Part shown: positions 8,757-16,580 of the stretch, piece by piece
Layout: the number at the start of each line of letters is the position of its first letter
How positions within the stretch are numbered: the stretch's first letter is position 1
NCBI GenBank assembly: GCA_029262375.1
Contig: JAJCZM010000049.1
Location: 129,992 to 193,991, forward strand
Origin: Deltaproteobacteria bacterium
GTDB lineage: Bacteria > Desulfobacterota > Binatia > UBA1149 > SPBQ01
Reading direction: 5' to 3'
Length of the DNA stretch: 64,000 nucleotides
The notes under the pieces: generated by a model
Seen by the model: only the letters and a program-made list of their open reading frames with translations
The model's database searches: none
Told to the model about the DNA's origin: nothing
Made by a program: the position numbers and the translations under genes

Positions 8757-9035
8757 CTACCAGGAGCCGTGGGATCCGTGCGAACCGTGCGAACCGTGGG
8801 ATCCATGCGAGCCGTGCGAACCGTGGGATCCGTGAGATCCGTGCGAGCCGTGGGATCCGTGCGAGCCGTGAGAACCATGCGAACCGTGCGACACGTGCTG
8901 CGCAAGGATGATGTCTTCCGGAGAGCCATCGCCCGCGGTCAGATCGAGGTCCGATACCAGATCGTTCTCGTCGGACTTCAGCATGCCCTTGGCTGTACGC
9001 TCAAATTTAGGAAAGTCCTGGTCTTTTTTTGCCAC
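8757..9035 (-). CDS. His-Xaa-Ser repeat precursor-like protein with 14 Ser-His-Gly repeats
   Basis: 92-residue protein. Residues 1-48 form an acidic leader-like region without a signal peptide (MAKKDQDFPKFERTAKG..., then SPEDIILAQHV). Residues 49-90 are 14 uninterrupted Ser-His-Gly triplets, closing with Ser-Trp. Read in register this is His-Gly-Ser, i.e. a His-Xaa-Ser repeat, the hallmark of HxsA-type substrates of HxsB/C/D. The start is GTG at 9035 with AGAGG eight bases upstream. It is the last gene of the minus-strand run 12.9-8.8 kb, directly after the two HxsD-like genes. I infer that it is the core substrate; no cleavage motif such as GG is evident before the repeats. Confidence 0.85.
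   Translation of the reverse strand: MAKKDQDFPKFERTAKGMLKSDENDLVSDLDLTAGDGSPEDIILAQHVSHGSHGSHGSHGSHGSHGSHGSHGSHGSHGSHGSHGSHGSHGSW
8766..8891 (-). repeat. 14 x 9-base coding repeat (Ser-His-Gly)
   Basis: Fourteen in-frame 9-base units. Codons vary among copies: TCC, TCG and TCT for Ser; GGC, GGA and GGT for Gly; CAC and CAT for His. Amino acids are identical throughout. This points to selection on the peptide rather than very recent DNA slippage. Confidence 0.9.
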
Positions 9036-9084
9036 TGTATTTACCTCTTACTCCGTACCGATCGACCAAACCCTCAAACGAAGG

Positions 9085-9312
9085 TCAGCCGGCCTGCTCT
9101 TGATGAGCGTGTACGGAAGCTCCCAAAACATAATTAGCGAACGCTCCTACGAGCGCCCCCTCACTATCGGTGTCAGTCGCGTCCACGCTGACCTCAATGT
9201 AATCCGCATCCGATTCGTCAATTCGCAGTTGTCCGTATTCAGCGAACACCGCGACACCCTCGGATACGGCATCGGGAAAATATATTGAGCGATGAAATTT
9301 GACGGTGCTCAC
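9085..9312 (-). CDS. Second, short HxsD-like protein
   Basis: 75 residues. The pattern KFHRSIYFPDAVSEGVAVFAEYGQL, a beta-rich middle (YIEVSVDATDTDSE) and the C-terminal GALVGAFANYVLGASVHAHQE resemble a compact HxsD (strand-helix-strand-helix ending in an F-x-N-x-L helix). The similarity is by eye and weaker than for the gene upstream. The GTG start overlaps the upstream stop in GTGA, so translation is coupled. HxsD family members are small partners of the radical SAM maturases and are suspected to recognise the substrate. Alternatively this is a distinct accessory protein. Confidence 0.6.
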   Translation of the reverse strand: MSTVKFHRSIYFPDAVSEGVAVFAEYGQLRIDESDADYIEVSVDATDTDSEGALVGAFANYVLGASVHAHQEQAG

Positions 9313-9788
9313 TTCTTGGAGCCCTCTGTCTTCTCTTCATCAGGAGACTTCTTGCCGTATTTCTCTTCCCACGACATGGCAATGCCGAGAGGATCGTCGA
9401 ACGGCTCGTCATCGAGTTCCAGAGACTCGAGTTCGGAAAGATCGAGCGCTGACGTCGCACCCCCTCCCGCACCGGCCCCTACTAGGGCACGATTGACGAT
9501 CGCTTGGATCAAATCCCCGCTGCGCTCATAGACGGCGCTGCGTGTGGATTGCGCAAGGAGCTCGTTACCAAACTCACCCGCAAGATCCTCGAGCGCGCTG
9601 TCATCGTCGCCGCGCGCCCGCAATTCGACGACCAGATTGCCGTTCGCGGCTTTGTCGAGCCAAACGTAGCAGCGATCAATGAACACGTACGCCGCCCCGA
9701 AGACGGCATCGCGTGCGTGCACACCGAGGTCCACCTCGACGCGTACGGAGCGATTGGCAGTATCAACCGTTGTGGCTGCAGTGCTCAT
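9309..9788 (-). CDS. hxsD: HxsD-like accessory protein of the His-Xaa-Ser system
   Basis: 159 residues. Residues 14-105 match the HxsD layout: VEVDLGVHARDAVFGAAYVF, then CYVWLDKAANGNLVVELRAR, then the characteristic helix LAGEFGNELLAQSTRSAVYE and IQAIVNRAL. A Gly/Ala-rich linker and a charged tail (about 50 residues, ending in SDEEKT-type acidic/basic text) extend it beyond the usual ~100 residues. It sits 15 bases after the Tat-protein gene and overlaps the next HxsD-like gene by four bases. In the family it is thought to act with HxsB and HxsC on the repeat protein, possibly as a substrate-binding adaptor. Confidence 0.75.
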   Translation of the reverse strand: MSTAATTVDTANRSVRVEVDLGVHARDAVFGAAYVFIDRCYVWLDKAANGNLVVELRARGDDDSALEDLAGEFGNELLAQSTRSAVYERSGDLIQAIVNRALVGAGAGGGATSALDLSELESLELDDEPFDDPLGIAMSWEEKYGKKSPDEEKTEGSKK

Positions 9789-9803
9789 CGAGTTGTATAC
9801 CCT

Positions 9804-10415
9804 TTAGCCCTTGAGCGCGCGGTAGTTCATCGATGCCCACAGCTGCTTGCGCGTGGGCAGTTCGACGCTCGCCTGCGAGCCCTCGTTCGCGCGAATGCGA
9901 TCACGAAGTACCGCGACCACACGGCCGATCTGCTGCTCGGTGGGCGTACTCCCGTTCGCACCGTTACGGATGAACAGGCTGTAGTGCTCAGTCACCGCGA
10001 CGGGCCGCACGTTGGCGTCGTCACCGGCTCGCCGGCAGACCTCTACCGCCCAAGCGCGTCCGCGACCGTCCTGCACCGAGATCACACCGCGATCCCAAGC
10101 ATCAACGGCGATCGACTCCACCGTGGCACTCGCCACCGAGGAGCCCGCCGCAAGCGGCGACACCAACGAGGTGAGTGCCGATTCCAGCGAGGCCTTGCGC
10201 TGCTCTACCGCAGCTTGCTCGGCATCGATTTCACCCGGGTTCGCCGACGAGGACCCTGCCGGTGCCTGGCCTGCGCCCGCGCCCGCGACACTTGCTGCCA
10301 GAGGAAGCGTTGCCGCCACGCCGAGGCCGGTTGCGCCCATGCGAATAAAGTTTCTTCTCGAGAGCCGTTCGCTCATGTCCGTCTCCATGGAGTCAAGCGT
10401 CTTATCGTCTTTCAT
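9804..10415 (-). CDS. Tat-exported protein of unknown function in the Hxs operon
   Basis: 203 residues from the ATG at 10415 (GGTGG a few bases upstream). The twin-arginine signal SRRNFIRMGATGLGVAATL, followed by a hydrophobic stretch and Ala-rich cleavage region, predicts folded export by Tat, which often means a cofactor or pre-assembled complex. The mature part has an Ala/Gln-rich helical region, then strands such as RGRAWAVEVCRRAG and EHYSLFIRNG, and ends in KQLWASMNYRALKG. I recognise no family. It lies 19 bases after the cysteine-rich secreted protein gene and 15 before hxsD, so all are probably co-transcribed. Confidence 0.8.
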   Translation of the reverse strand: MKDDKTLDSMETDMSERLSRRNFIRMGATGLGVAATLPLAASVAGAGAGQAPAGSSSANPGEIDAEQAAVEQRKASLESALTSLVSPLAAGSSVASATVESIAVDAWDRGVISVQDGRGRAWAVEVCRRAGDDANVRPVAVTEHYSLFIRNGANGSTPTEQQIGRVVAVLRDRIRANEGSQASVELPTRKQLWASMNYRALKG

Positions 10416-10434
10416 CTTGCCACCCATCCGCCTG

Positions 10435-12867
10435 TTACGGGCAAACGTTCGCATTGCGGAACGTGCCGTAGATCTGAGGTGTGAAGTTAATGCCGTAGAA
10501 CTCAGTCGAGAGCGTCGACGCTGCATCAAAGATGCCGTCGATGGCCGTGTCGGTCGAGCCCACCTCGTAGGTCTCTCGAACGCCGATCGTCTGAGAGCTG
10601 CCGGAGATCGCGACAGCGGCCGTACCGGTCAGGTACGTCGAGGCCTCGGTGGCCAGAGCCGCCGGAGCCAGCGCCGTCACGTCAATCAGGCTGGAGAACG
10701 CAGCCCACGTGCCCGAGCTGGTATCCATGTCGAGTTCCCAGTTGTCGGTCGTCGGGCAACCGCCAGGTGGTGTGAAGCACGGAATGGCGTCGGCCGTACG
10801 TCGGTAGATGACCGTCGTAGTTCCCAGACCTGCTGCAGGAGCTCCTGCGAGGTCATCAATGGGTAGCGGCTCAGACGCTGAACCGTGAGGCGGAACCGCA
10901 CCCGGAACCGCGTCGTCGCTCAAGCCCCACCACATGTCGAGGTTGCCCGGCACACCCGCGAAGGTGTACGCCAGATCTCTCGTTCCTGTGCCTTCCGCCG
11001 GGGCCGTCGTTGCGCCGGCGCCGGTGTCGGCCGTTTCGACCGTACCCAAACCGTTCACGCTCCAAGGAGCGAGTGCGCCCAAGCTCACCGGTCCGCCGCC
11101 TACGACCGGCAGCATACGACGAATCTCGCATGCATCGCCGCAGGTGCAGGTCTCGGTGCCGTTCGTGGCGCAAATCGAATCTGCGTCGGTGTCAGCCGAG
11201 TCTGCGTTACCGTCACAGTCTTCGTCACCGGCTGTGTAGCAGAGCTCGGGGCCTTCCGCCGGATCGAGGTTGACGCAGTTGCCGGCGCCATCGCATTCGT
11301 CCGTGGTCGCGTCGCAAGCATCGTTGGGACCGCCTACCCCTTCGTCACAACCGGTAGTCGCCGGATCGAAGCAAGTGTCCGGCCCCTCGTTGCAGGTGAC
11401 GTTGCACTGGGCGCCGCCCAGGCAAGGATCGCCCGCATTGATGGAGCAGCTGCCGCTCCCGCAGGTATCAGCACCGTTGCAGAATACGCCGTCGTTGCAC
11501 GGCGCGCTGTTGTTGACGTTCAGACAGCCGCTGCCCGAGTCACAACTGTCGTCGGTGCAGATGTTCGAATCGTCGCAATTCGGCGGGGTGCTGCCGATGC
11601 AGATTCCGCCACCGTTACAGACATCCACCGTCGTGCAGGCGTCGGCGTCGTCGCAAGGAGCCACGTTGTTCGGATGTAGGCATGCGCCCGAGCCGTTACA
11701 TTCGTCGTCCGTGCAGACGTTGCCGTCATCAGTGCAGCCTGTGCCTGAAAGATCGAAGCAGTTATCCGCCGCTTCGTTACAGACCTGATTGCACTCGCCG
11801 CCGGCCGTGCAGGGATCGCCTGCGTTGGTGCAGGCACCCGCGAGGCAGCTGTCTGCGCCATTGCAGAAGGCGGAGTCATCGCAATCGAGACCGTCGAGTT
11901 CGTTGGTGCAGGTCGCGGAGCAGCAAATCGGCTCTGCACCGTTGTCGCACTCTTCACCCGGGTCGATGTTGCCGTCACCGCAGACCGGAGCCGCCGCAGC
12001 GCAAGACAGGTCGGCAAGACCGTTGTCGAAGAGGTCGCAGTCGACGGAGAGACCGTTCGTGCCCCCGACGGTCGTGCAAGCACGGCATTCCGCCAGTGCG
12101 TCCACGCAGTTGTCGAAGTCCACCGGTGTGGCCGCGCCTGCACAGTCGCCGGGAAAGATGGTCGCCAGAGGCAGCGCATCGCAGCTCTTGGCGCGCGTGC
12201 TGGCCAATTTGGCGATTGCCTTCTGTACTTTCGTATCGCCCTGTACGCCGAGTAGACAATTGTCGAGCGGTACGTTGTCGGTTGCTGTAGTCAGCGCCGC
12301 TTTCAGGCACTTGGCAAAGGACTTCAGTTTGGTAGCCAGGACCTTGTCAGCGGCCTTCTGGACCTTCTGCTGGCACTTGGCGTTCGACTTGTCGATCTGC
12401 ACCGCCGTATCGAGCGTGCCGCCCAAAAGATCGGTCAGTAGTGCGAGCGTCTGGAACTCGTTCGACGTGTTGGTCTGGGCACCGTTGATCGACACGAAAC
12501 CGGTTCCGGTCGCGCACTTGCCGGCTTCGTCGGTCAGGGTTTTGGCCTTCGATTTCGAAACCTTCCCCTTCTCGTCGTCCGAGATGCAGAGATCAGCAGT
12601 CGTGAGCAGCTTGCCGTTGGCACCATCCTTTAGGCACTTCTGGCCGAGCTTGCTCTTCGACTTCGATACCTTGCCGCCGTCCTTGTTCAGCGTCTGCACA
12701 CACTTGGATTGATCTTTGTCCAACTGGGCGTACGAAGTTGCCGGCGTGACGAGCATCGCCACAATCGGCAAGAGAAAGAGCAGAGGCACGACACTACGAC
12801 CCCAATTGCAGGCGTGCTCTGGATTAAAACCGTTCCGGGTTATGCGCTCACGCTTCATTCTCGGCAT
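10435..12867 (-). CDS. Large secreted cysteine-rich protein with Myxococcus-type repeats (paralogue 1)
   Basis: 810 residues, Sec signal peptide ending near TSYA-Q. Residues ~50-290 are the N-terminal domain shared with the proteins at 17.8 and 19.6 kb: Lys/Ser-rich helices with spaced cysteines, ending in FPGDC..., CRAC and CDLFDNGLADLSC. Next is a Myxococcus cysteine-rich repeat (VCGDGNIDPGEECDNG) and a long array of CxxDxC-type modules with text such as NVCTDDECNGSGAC and NICTDDSCDSGSGC. The last ~230 residues are Cys-poor, beta-rich and lack a recognised sorting tail. It heads the operon with the Tat protein, HxsD-like proteins and the repeat peptide. The start chosen has AGGAG nine bases upstream; an ATG three codons earlier is possible. 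Confidence 0.85.
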   Translation of the reverse strand: MPRMKRERITRNGFNPEHACNWGRSVVPLLFLLPIVAMLVTPATSYAQLDKDQSKCVQTLNKDGGKVSKSKSKLGQKCLKDGANGKLLTTADLCISDDEKGKVSKSKAKTLTDEAGKCATGTGFVSINGAQTNTSNEFQTLALLTDLLGGTLDTAVQIDKSNAKCQQKVQKAADKVLATKLKSFAKCLKAALTTATDNVPLDNCLLGVQGDTKVQKAIAKLASTRAKSCDALPLATIFPGDCAGAATPVDFDNCVDALAECRACTTVGGTNGLSVDCDLFDNGLADLSCAAAAPVCGDGNIDPGEECDNGAEPICCSATCTNELDGLDCDDSAFCNGADSCLAGACTNAGDPCTAGGECNQVCNEAADNCFDLSGTGCTDDGNVCTDDECNGSGACLHPNNVAPCDDADACTTVDVCNGGGICIGSTPPNCDDSNICTDDSCDSGSGCLNVNNSAPCNDGVFCNGADTCGSGSCSINAGDPCLGGAQCNVTCNEGPDTCFDPATTGCDEGVGGPNDACDATTDECDGAGNCVNLDPAEGPELCYTAGDEDCDGNADSADTDADSICATNGTETCTCGDACEIRRMLPVVGGGPVSLGALAPWSVNGLGTVETADTGAGATTAPAEGTGTRDLAYTFAGVPGNLDMWWGLSDDAVPGAVPPHGSASEPLPIDDLAGAPAAGLGTTTVIYRRTADAIPCFTPPGGCPTTDNWELDMDTSSGTWAAFSSLIDVTALAPAALATEASTYLTGTAAVAISGSSQTIGVRETYEVGSTDTAIDGIFDAASTLSTEFYGINFTPQIYGTFRNANVCP

Positions 12868-13519
12868 GGATACCATCTCCTAGCTGCCCCGCGGATCGGG
12901 GCCGTCGCTACTGATTTCGACCGAAAGCGGTACTCGACAAGCGAGCGAACCTCGGCCTAGGCGGGAATTTAAGTTGTCAAGACGCGCCATCTAGTCCCCC
13001 AACTCACAGGTTGCTTGCGCTATTCTCCGACAATAGATGCAAAGAAAGCTACATCAGAAGCCGCAGATGCGTCAAGAGCAACACGGGCGTTCCGGCGTCT
13101 TTCCGCTGACCTCATCCGAGCATGGATGCGGATCGCTCGCCCAGCGATGGTGAGGATGCTGCGAATGGGGCCGTGCATCCCCGCCTGCGTCGGTCACGAT
13201 CTCCGCCCATCCCCTTGCAGCCCGTGACAACTCGACCAATCAGCGATTCGCAACGGCACCGATGGGAGGCAGGGCCCGGTAATGGCGCGCCGCGTCCCAA
13301 AGTCGGCGGGCGCACGCATTTGCGCTGCTGAAGGCTCCAGTACCGCCCCTGCGCCGCTGCTCGCGTCGCCTCAGTCAGGGGGCAGGATGTTGAAAGCCAT
13401 TGCATCGAAGTCGAAGGAGAATGAAACTACTAAGTCTCGACAGTCGCCGCCGTCGAGAATGCGCGTGGGCCGGACTTGGTCGCACGCAACCAACAGGCCG
13501 ACGGATAGAGTAAACAGAG
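12868..13519. promoter_or_regulatory. Divergent intergenic region between secreted protein and radical SAM genes
   Basis: 652 bases without a convincing gene; open frames here have no ribosome site or family text. It must carry promoters for both sides. On the minus strand a perfect TTGACA (complement of 12975-12980) stands about 110 bases before the start codon, but I see no good -10 at the right distance. A hairpin at 12886-12902 lies in the 5' leader of the minus gene. Confidence 0.4.
12886..12902 (-). other. 5' leader hairpin before the secreted protein gene
   Basis: Perfect 6-base-pair stem GCCCCG/CGGGGC with a 5-base loop, ending a few bases before the AGGAG ribosome site of the 12867 start. 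It could modulate translation of a protein made in large amounts; function not proven. Confidence 0.3.
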
Positions 13520-15325
13520 ATGGACAAACAAGAGTCACACGAGGAAGCAGCCCACGAGAAGCGCAACTGGGTTCGCCTCACCAGCATGTGCAACAACAAG
13601 TGTACGTTCTGTCTCGACATCCTGGCCCACAACGAAACCATGGCCTCCGAAGAGGAGATCAAAAAACGTATCATCGACGGCCGCCGCAATGGCGCAACGC
13701 GGCTGATTCTTTCGGGCGGTGAGCCGACAATTCATCCGAGCTACATCAAGTTCATCAAGTACGGCGCGCTCGCGGGCTACCGGCGCGTGCAGACCGTGAC
13801 GAACGGTCGGCTATTTTCCTATCCGAAGTTCTTGAACCGCTGCCTCGACGCGGGACTCCAGGAGATCACGTTCTCCATTCACGGACACAACGCGAAAGTT
13901 CATGACGCGCTGGTGGGCGTGAAGGGTGCGTTCGAGGAAGAAGTGGAAGGACTGCGCCTCGCACTCGAGGACGGTCGCCCGATCGTCAACATCGATGTCT
14001 GCCTCAATCGCGGCAACATCAAAAAGCTTCCGGAGTTGTTGGATCGTTTCATCGCGATGGGCGTCGGTGAATTCGACCTGCTCCATCTCATCCCGTTCGG
14101 CTACGCGTGGGACGAGAAGCACCGCGACACACTCGTGTACGACATCGACGAAGCGATGCCGCACATTCAAACAGCGCTAGCGTACAGCGAACGCGAAGAT
14201 CTTCACATTTGGTTCAATCGCTTCCCGCCGCCTTATCTCGAGAACTTCGAGCACCTCATTCAAGATCCGTACAAGCTCAACGACGAGGTTCGCGGGCGCT
14301 ACGAAGAGTATGAGTTGTGGACCACGCGCGGCATGCCGCTCAGCTGCCGCGAGAAGATTCGGTGCGATCGCTGCTACCTGCAGCGGGTCTGCGACACGCT
14401 TGAAAACAAGATGGATTCGGTTCGCGACGATAGCTTCGATGCGTTCCGAATCACGGGAAACGGCGACGAAGTGCGCGAATCGCCCGCACAGTACGGCACC
14501 GTCTGGGTGCGCGCGGACGACCTCGCTTCGGCACGCCCTGCCATGAAGAGCGCGGGCTGGCAATCGCTGATTCTCGAACTCGCCGACAACGCGGACCTCA
14601 TCAGCGGCCTTGCCGACGGAAGCATTGCGGCCGATCGTATCGACCGCGTCATCGTCGAGGGCACGAGTGACTTGGACACGCTGCTCACAGCCGACTACGC
14701 GTTCGAGGTGCAGCTGAAGCTGACAAGCGACAACGCAGACCACGTTCGCAAGAACTATCCGACCGGACACCCACGCCTCGCGCTGACGCTGCCTAACTAC
14801 GAACGCCTCACCGACGCGCGCGACAAGATCCCCAACCTGGAGGAGTTCTTCAGCGAATTCGAGGCGGAGATTCCCGTCGAGAACGTTCCGACCTGCATTA
14901 CCGGTCGGCCGACACGCAAGCGCCTGAGCGTTCTCGATGATTCGGTGCTGCGCGACATGAACGCCTCGAGACCGGAGCTCACTCCGGGCGACACCGGCGG
15001 TAAGGGCTCGATCCTCGAAGCGCTAGACGAGCTCACAATCGGCGATCCCGCCGCGAAAGATAAGTTTGACCAGGGTCTCCTCGGCCGTCTCAAGCCCGAG
15101 ATCGACAAGGGACAACTCGATACGTTCGGCTTCGCACGCAACTACGTAGTCGAGGACTACTACACCCACAGCCACCGTTGTAGGGACTGCGCAATGCGCG
15201 AGCACTGCGAGGGGCTCCACATCAGCGCCGTGCGTGCACATGGCTACAAGTGGATGAAGCCGATCGACCCGCAAGATCGCGCGCTTGCGGACGACTCGCA
15301 AGAGATGGCTGCATCGACGGGATGA
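13520..15325 (+). CDS. Large radical SAM protein with duplicated C-terminal cysteine signature
   Basis: 601 residues. The radical SAM motif is Cys24-x3-Cys28-x2-Cys31 (SMCNNKCTFC) and SGGEPTIHP follows at 65-73. A first auxiliary motif appears around 275-295 (MPLSCREKIRCDRCYLQRVC). A ~170-residue segment without radical SAM cysteines follows, then a second copy of the auxiliary signature: NVPTCITG, and near the end CRDCAMREHCEGLHISAVRAHGYKWMKPI, written here only as landmarks. This looks like one and a half radical SAM units fused, the second half degenerate (inference). The next gene, an HExxH protein, starts on its stop (ATGA), so the two are coupled. Confidence 0.88.
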   Translation: MDKQESHEEAAHEKRNWVRLTSMCNNKCTFCLDILAHNETMASEEEIKKRIIDGRRNGATRLILSGGEPTIHPSYIKFIKYGALAGYRRVQTVTNGRLFSYPKFLNRCLDAGLQEITFSIHGHNAKVHDALVGVKGAFEEEVEGLRLALEDGRPIVNIDVCLNRGNIKKLPELLDRFIAMGVGEFDLLHLIPFGYAWDEKHRDTLVYDIDEAMPHIQTALAYSEREDLHIWFNRFPPPYLENFEHLIQDPYKLNDEVRGRYEEYELWTTRGMPLSCREKIRCDRCYLQRVCDTLENKMDSVRDDSFDAFRITGNGDEVRESPAQYGTVWVRADDLASARPAMKSAGWQSLILELADNADLISGLADGSIAADRIDRVIVEGTSDLDTLLTADYAFEVQLKLTSDNADHVRKNYPTGHPRLALTLPNYERLTDARDKIPNLEEFFSEFEAEIPVENVPTCITGRPTRKRLSVLDDSVLRDMNASRPELTPGDTGGKGSILEALDELTIGDPAAKDKFDQGLLGRLKPEIDKGQLDTFGFARNYVVEDYYTHSHRCRDCAMREHCEGLHISAVRAHGYKWMKPIDPQDRALADDSQEMAASTG

Positions 15326-16557
15326 GCCGCAAAGACTCTCGGTCTCTTCCACATTTCGTGGACCTGACCCTACCCAGCGATGACTCGACGACGGTACGAA
15401 CACTACTGTCGCAGTATCTGAGCTTGCAGTATCGCGATCTCATGCGCATGCGGCTCGCGCAGCAAAGCAGCGAGCAGCGAGCGCTCGAAGCGCTACAGAA
15501 GCACTGCAAAGGAGTCGCCGCGTCCGAGCCCGGCGCTATCCTCAGCGCGCTGCGCAAGCCGACGATCGGCGGCTTGATTCGCTTCCTCGCGGGCGCCGCC
15601 GGCGCATCGAGCGACGCACCGAAGTGGATCGCTCAGCTTTGCGCCACCCTCTACGCGGAGCTCGCTATCGCCGGCAACGCAGCCCCCGCGATCCTGCTCT
15701 CGCCTACGCCGCGTCGTTTCATCCTGATCGGTGCCGACACGATGCTCACGCTTCCGAGCGATACAGCGAGTTGCCGGATGCACGCCGACGGACTCACGTA
15801 CGTGGGCACGTCAGCACCGACGACATTGTCTTGGGAGGAGATCGCGTCCGGGGAAACTCCAATCAGCTCACCGGCTGCAGCCCACGTCTCAGGCGCGGTC
15901 CGTCTCGCACTGGCCGACGACAGCCCGCTCGCCGAACACGAGACGCATCCGGACAAAGCTGGAAACGCACTGGATCTAGGCGGCAAGTCCGACAACGAGT
16001 GGGCAGGAGCGATGCGTGCGGGTCTCGAGCTGGTTCGCACCGGTGTTCCTGCCGTTGCCGATGAGATCGAATTGCTAATCCAACAGCTCGTGCCTGTCGG
16101 TTTCGACGCACACTCCCATCTCTCCGCGTCCTATCAGGAAATGATCGGAACGATCTATCTATCGTTGCACCCGGAACCGATGACGCTCGCCGAAGCGCTC
16201 ATCCACGAGCACTCGCACAACAAGATCAACATGCTTTGGACCATGGCTCCGGTCATCGAGAATGCGTTTGCGCCGAACTATCCGTCACCGTTCCGCCCCG
16301 ATGAGCGACCGCTTCACGGCGTACTGTTGGGCGTTCACGCGTTCCTGCCGGTCGAGCGCCTGTACGAACGCCTCGCCGAAGTCGCGCATCCCGTGACCGG
16401 CGATCCAAACTTCGAGCGGCGGCGGCGCGCAATTCGAGAAAACAATCGCGCCGCGTGCGAGACGTTAGAACGCTACGCCGAGCCGTCGGCGGCGGGTCGA
16501 TCGGTCATGGATGAGATCATGAAGTGGAATGCCCACTTCGAAGCGATCGGGTCGTAG
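15322..16557 (+). CDS. HExxH-motif putative peptide modification protein
   Basis: 411 residues from an ATG that overlaps the upstream radical SAM stop as ATGA. The key motif is ALIHEHSHNKINML, with His295, Glu296 and His299 forming HExxH, which in related proteins binds a metal. This matches the HExxH domain family (TIGR04267 type) found in radical SAM and other RiPP clusters. From memory, some such proteins are iron/2-oxoglutarate peptide hydroxylases; the activity here is untested. The long N-terminal region (1-250) is mostly helical and Ala-rich. There is no signal peptide, so it acts in the cytoplasm with the radical SAM enzymes. Confidence 0.82.
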   Translation: MSRKDSRSLPHFVDLTLPSDDSTTVRTLLSQYLSLQYRDLMRMRLAQQSSEQRALEALQKHCKGVAASEPGAILSALRKPTIGGLIRFLAGAAGASSDAPKWIAQLCATLYAELAIAGNAAPAILLSPTPRRFILIGADTMLTLPSDTASCRMHADGLTYVGTSAPTTLSWEEIASGETPISSPAAAHVSGAVRLALADDSPLAEHETHPDKAGNALDLGGKSDNEWAGAMRAGLELVRTGVPAVADEIELLIQQLVPVGFDAHSHLSASYQEMIGTIYLSLHPEPMTLAEALIHEHSHNKINMLWTMAPVIENAFAPNYPSPFRPDERPLHGVLLGVHAFLPVERLYERLAEVAHPVTGDPNFERRRRAIRENNRAACETLERYAEPSAAGRSVMDEIMKWNAHFEAIGS

Positions 16558-16580
16558 CGGCTGCGCGAGCTGTGCGCCGG

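Noticed and set aside
8622-9137. Plus-strand frame across the 9-base repeats
   Set aside because: Gives a Val-Arg-Thr repeat with no ribosome site; the minus-strand reading has a leader, ribosome site and Hxs neighbours.
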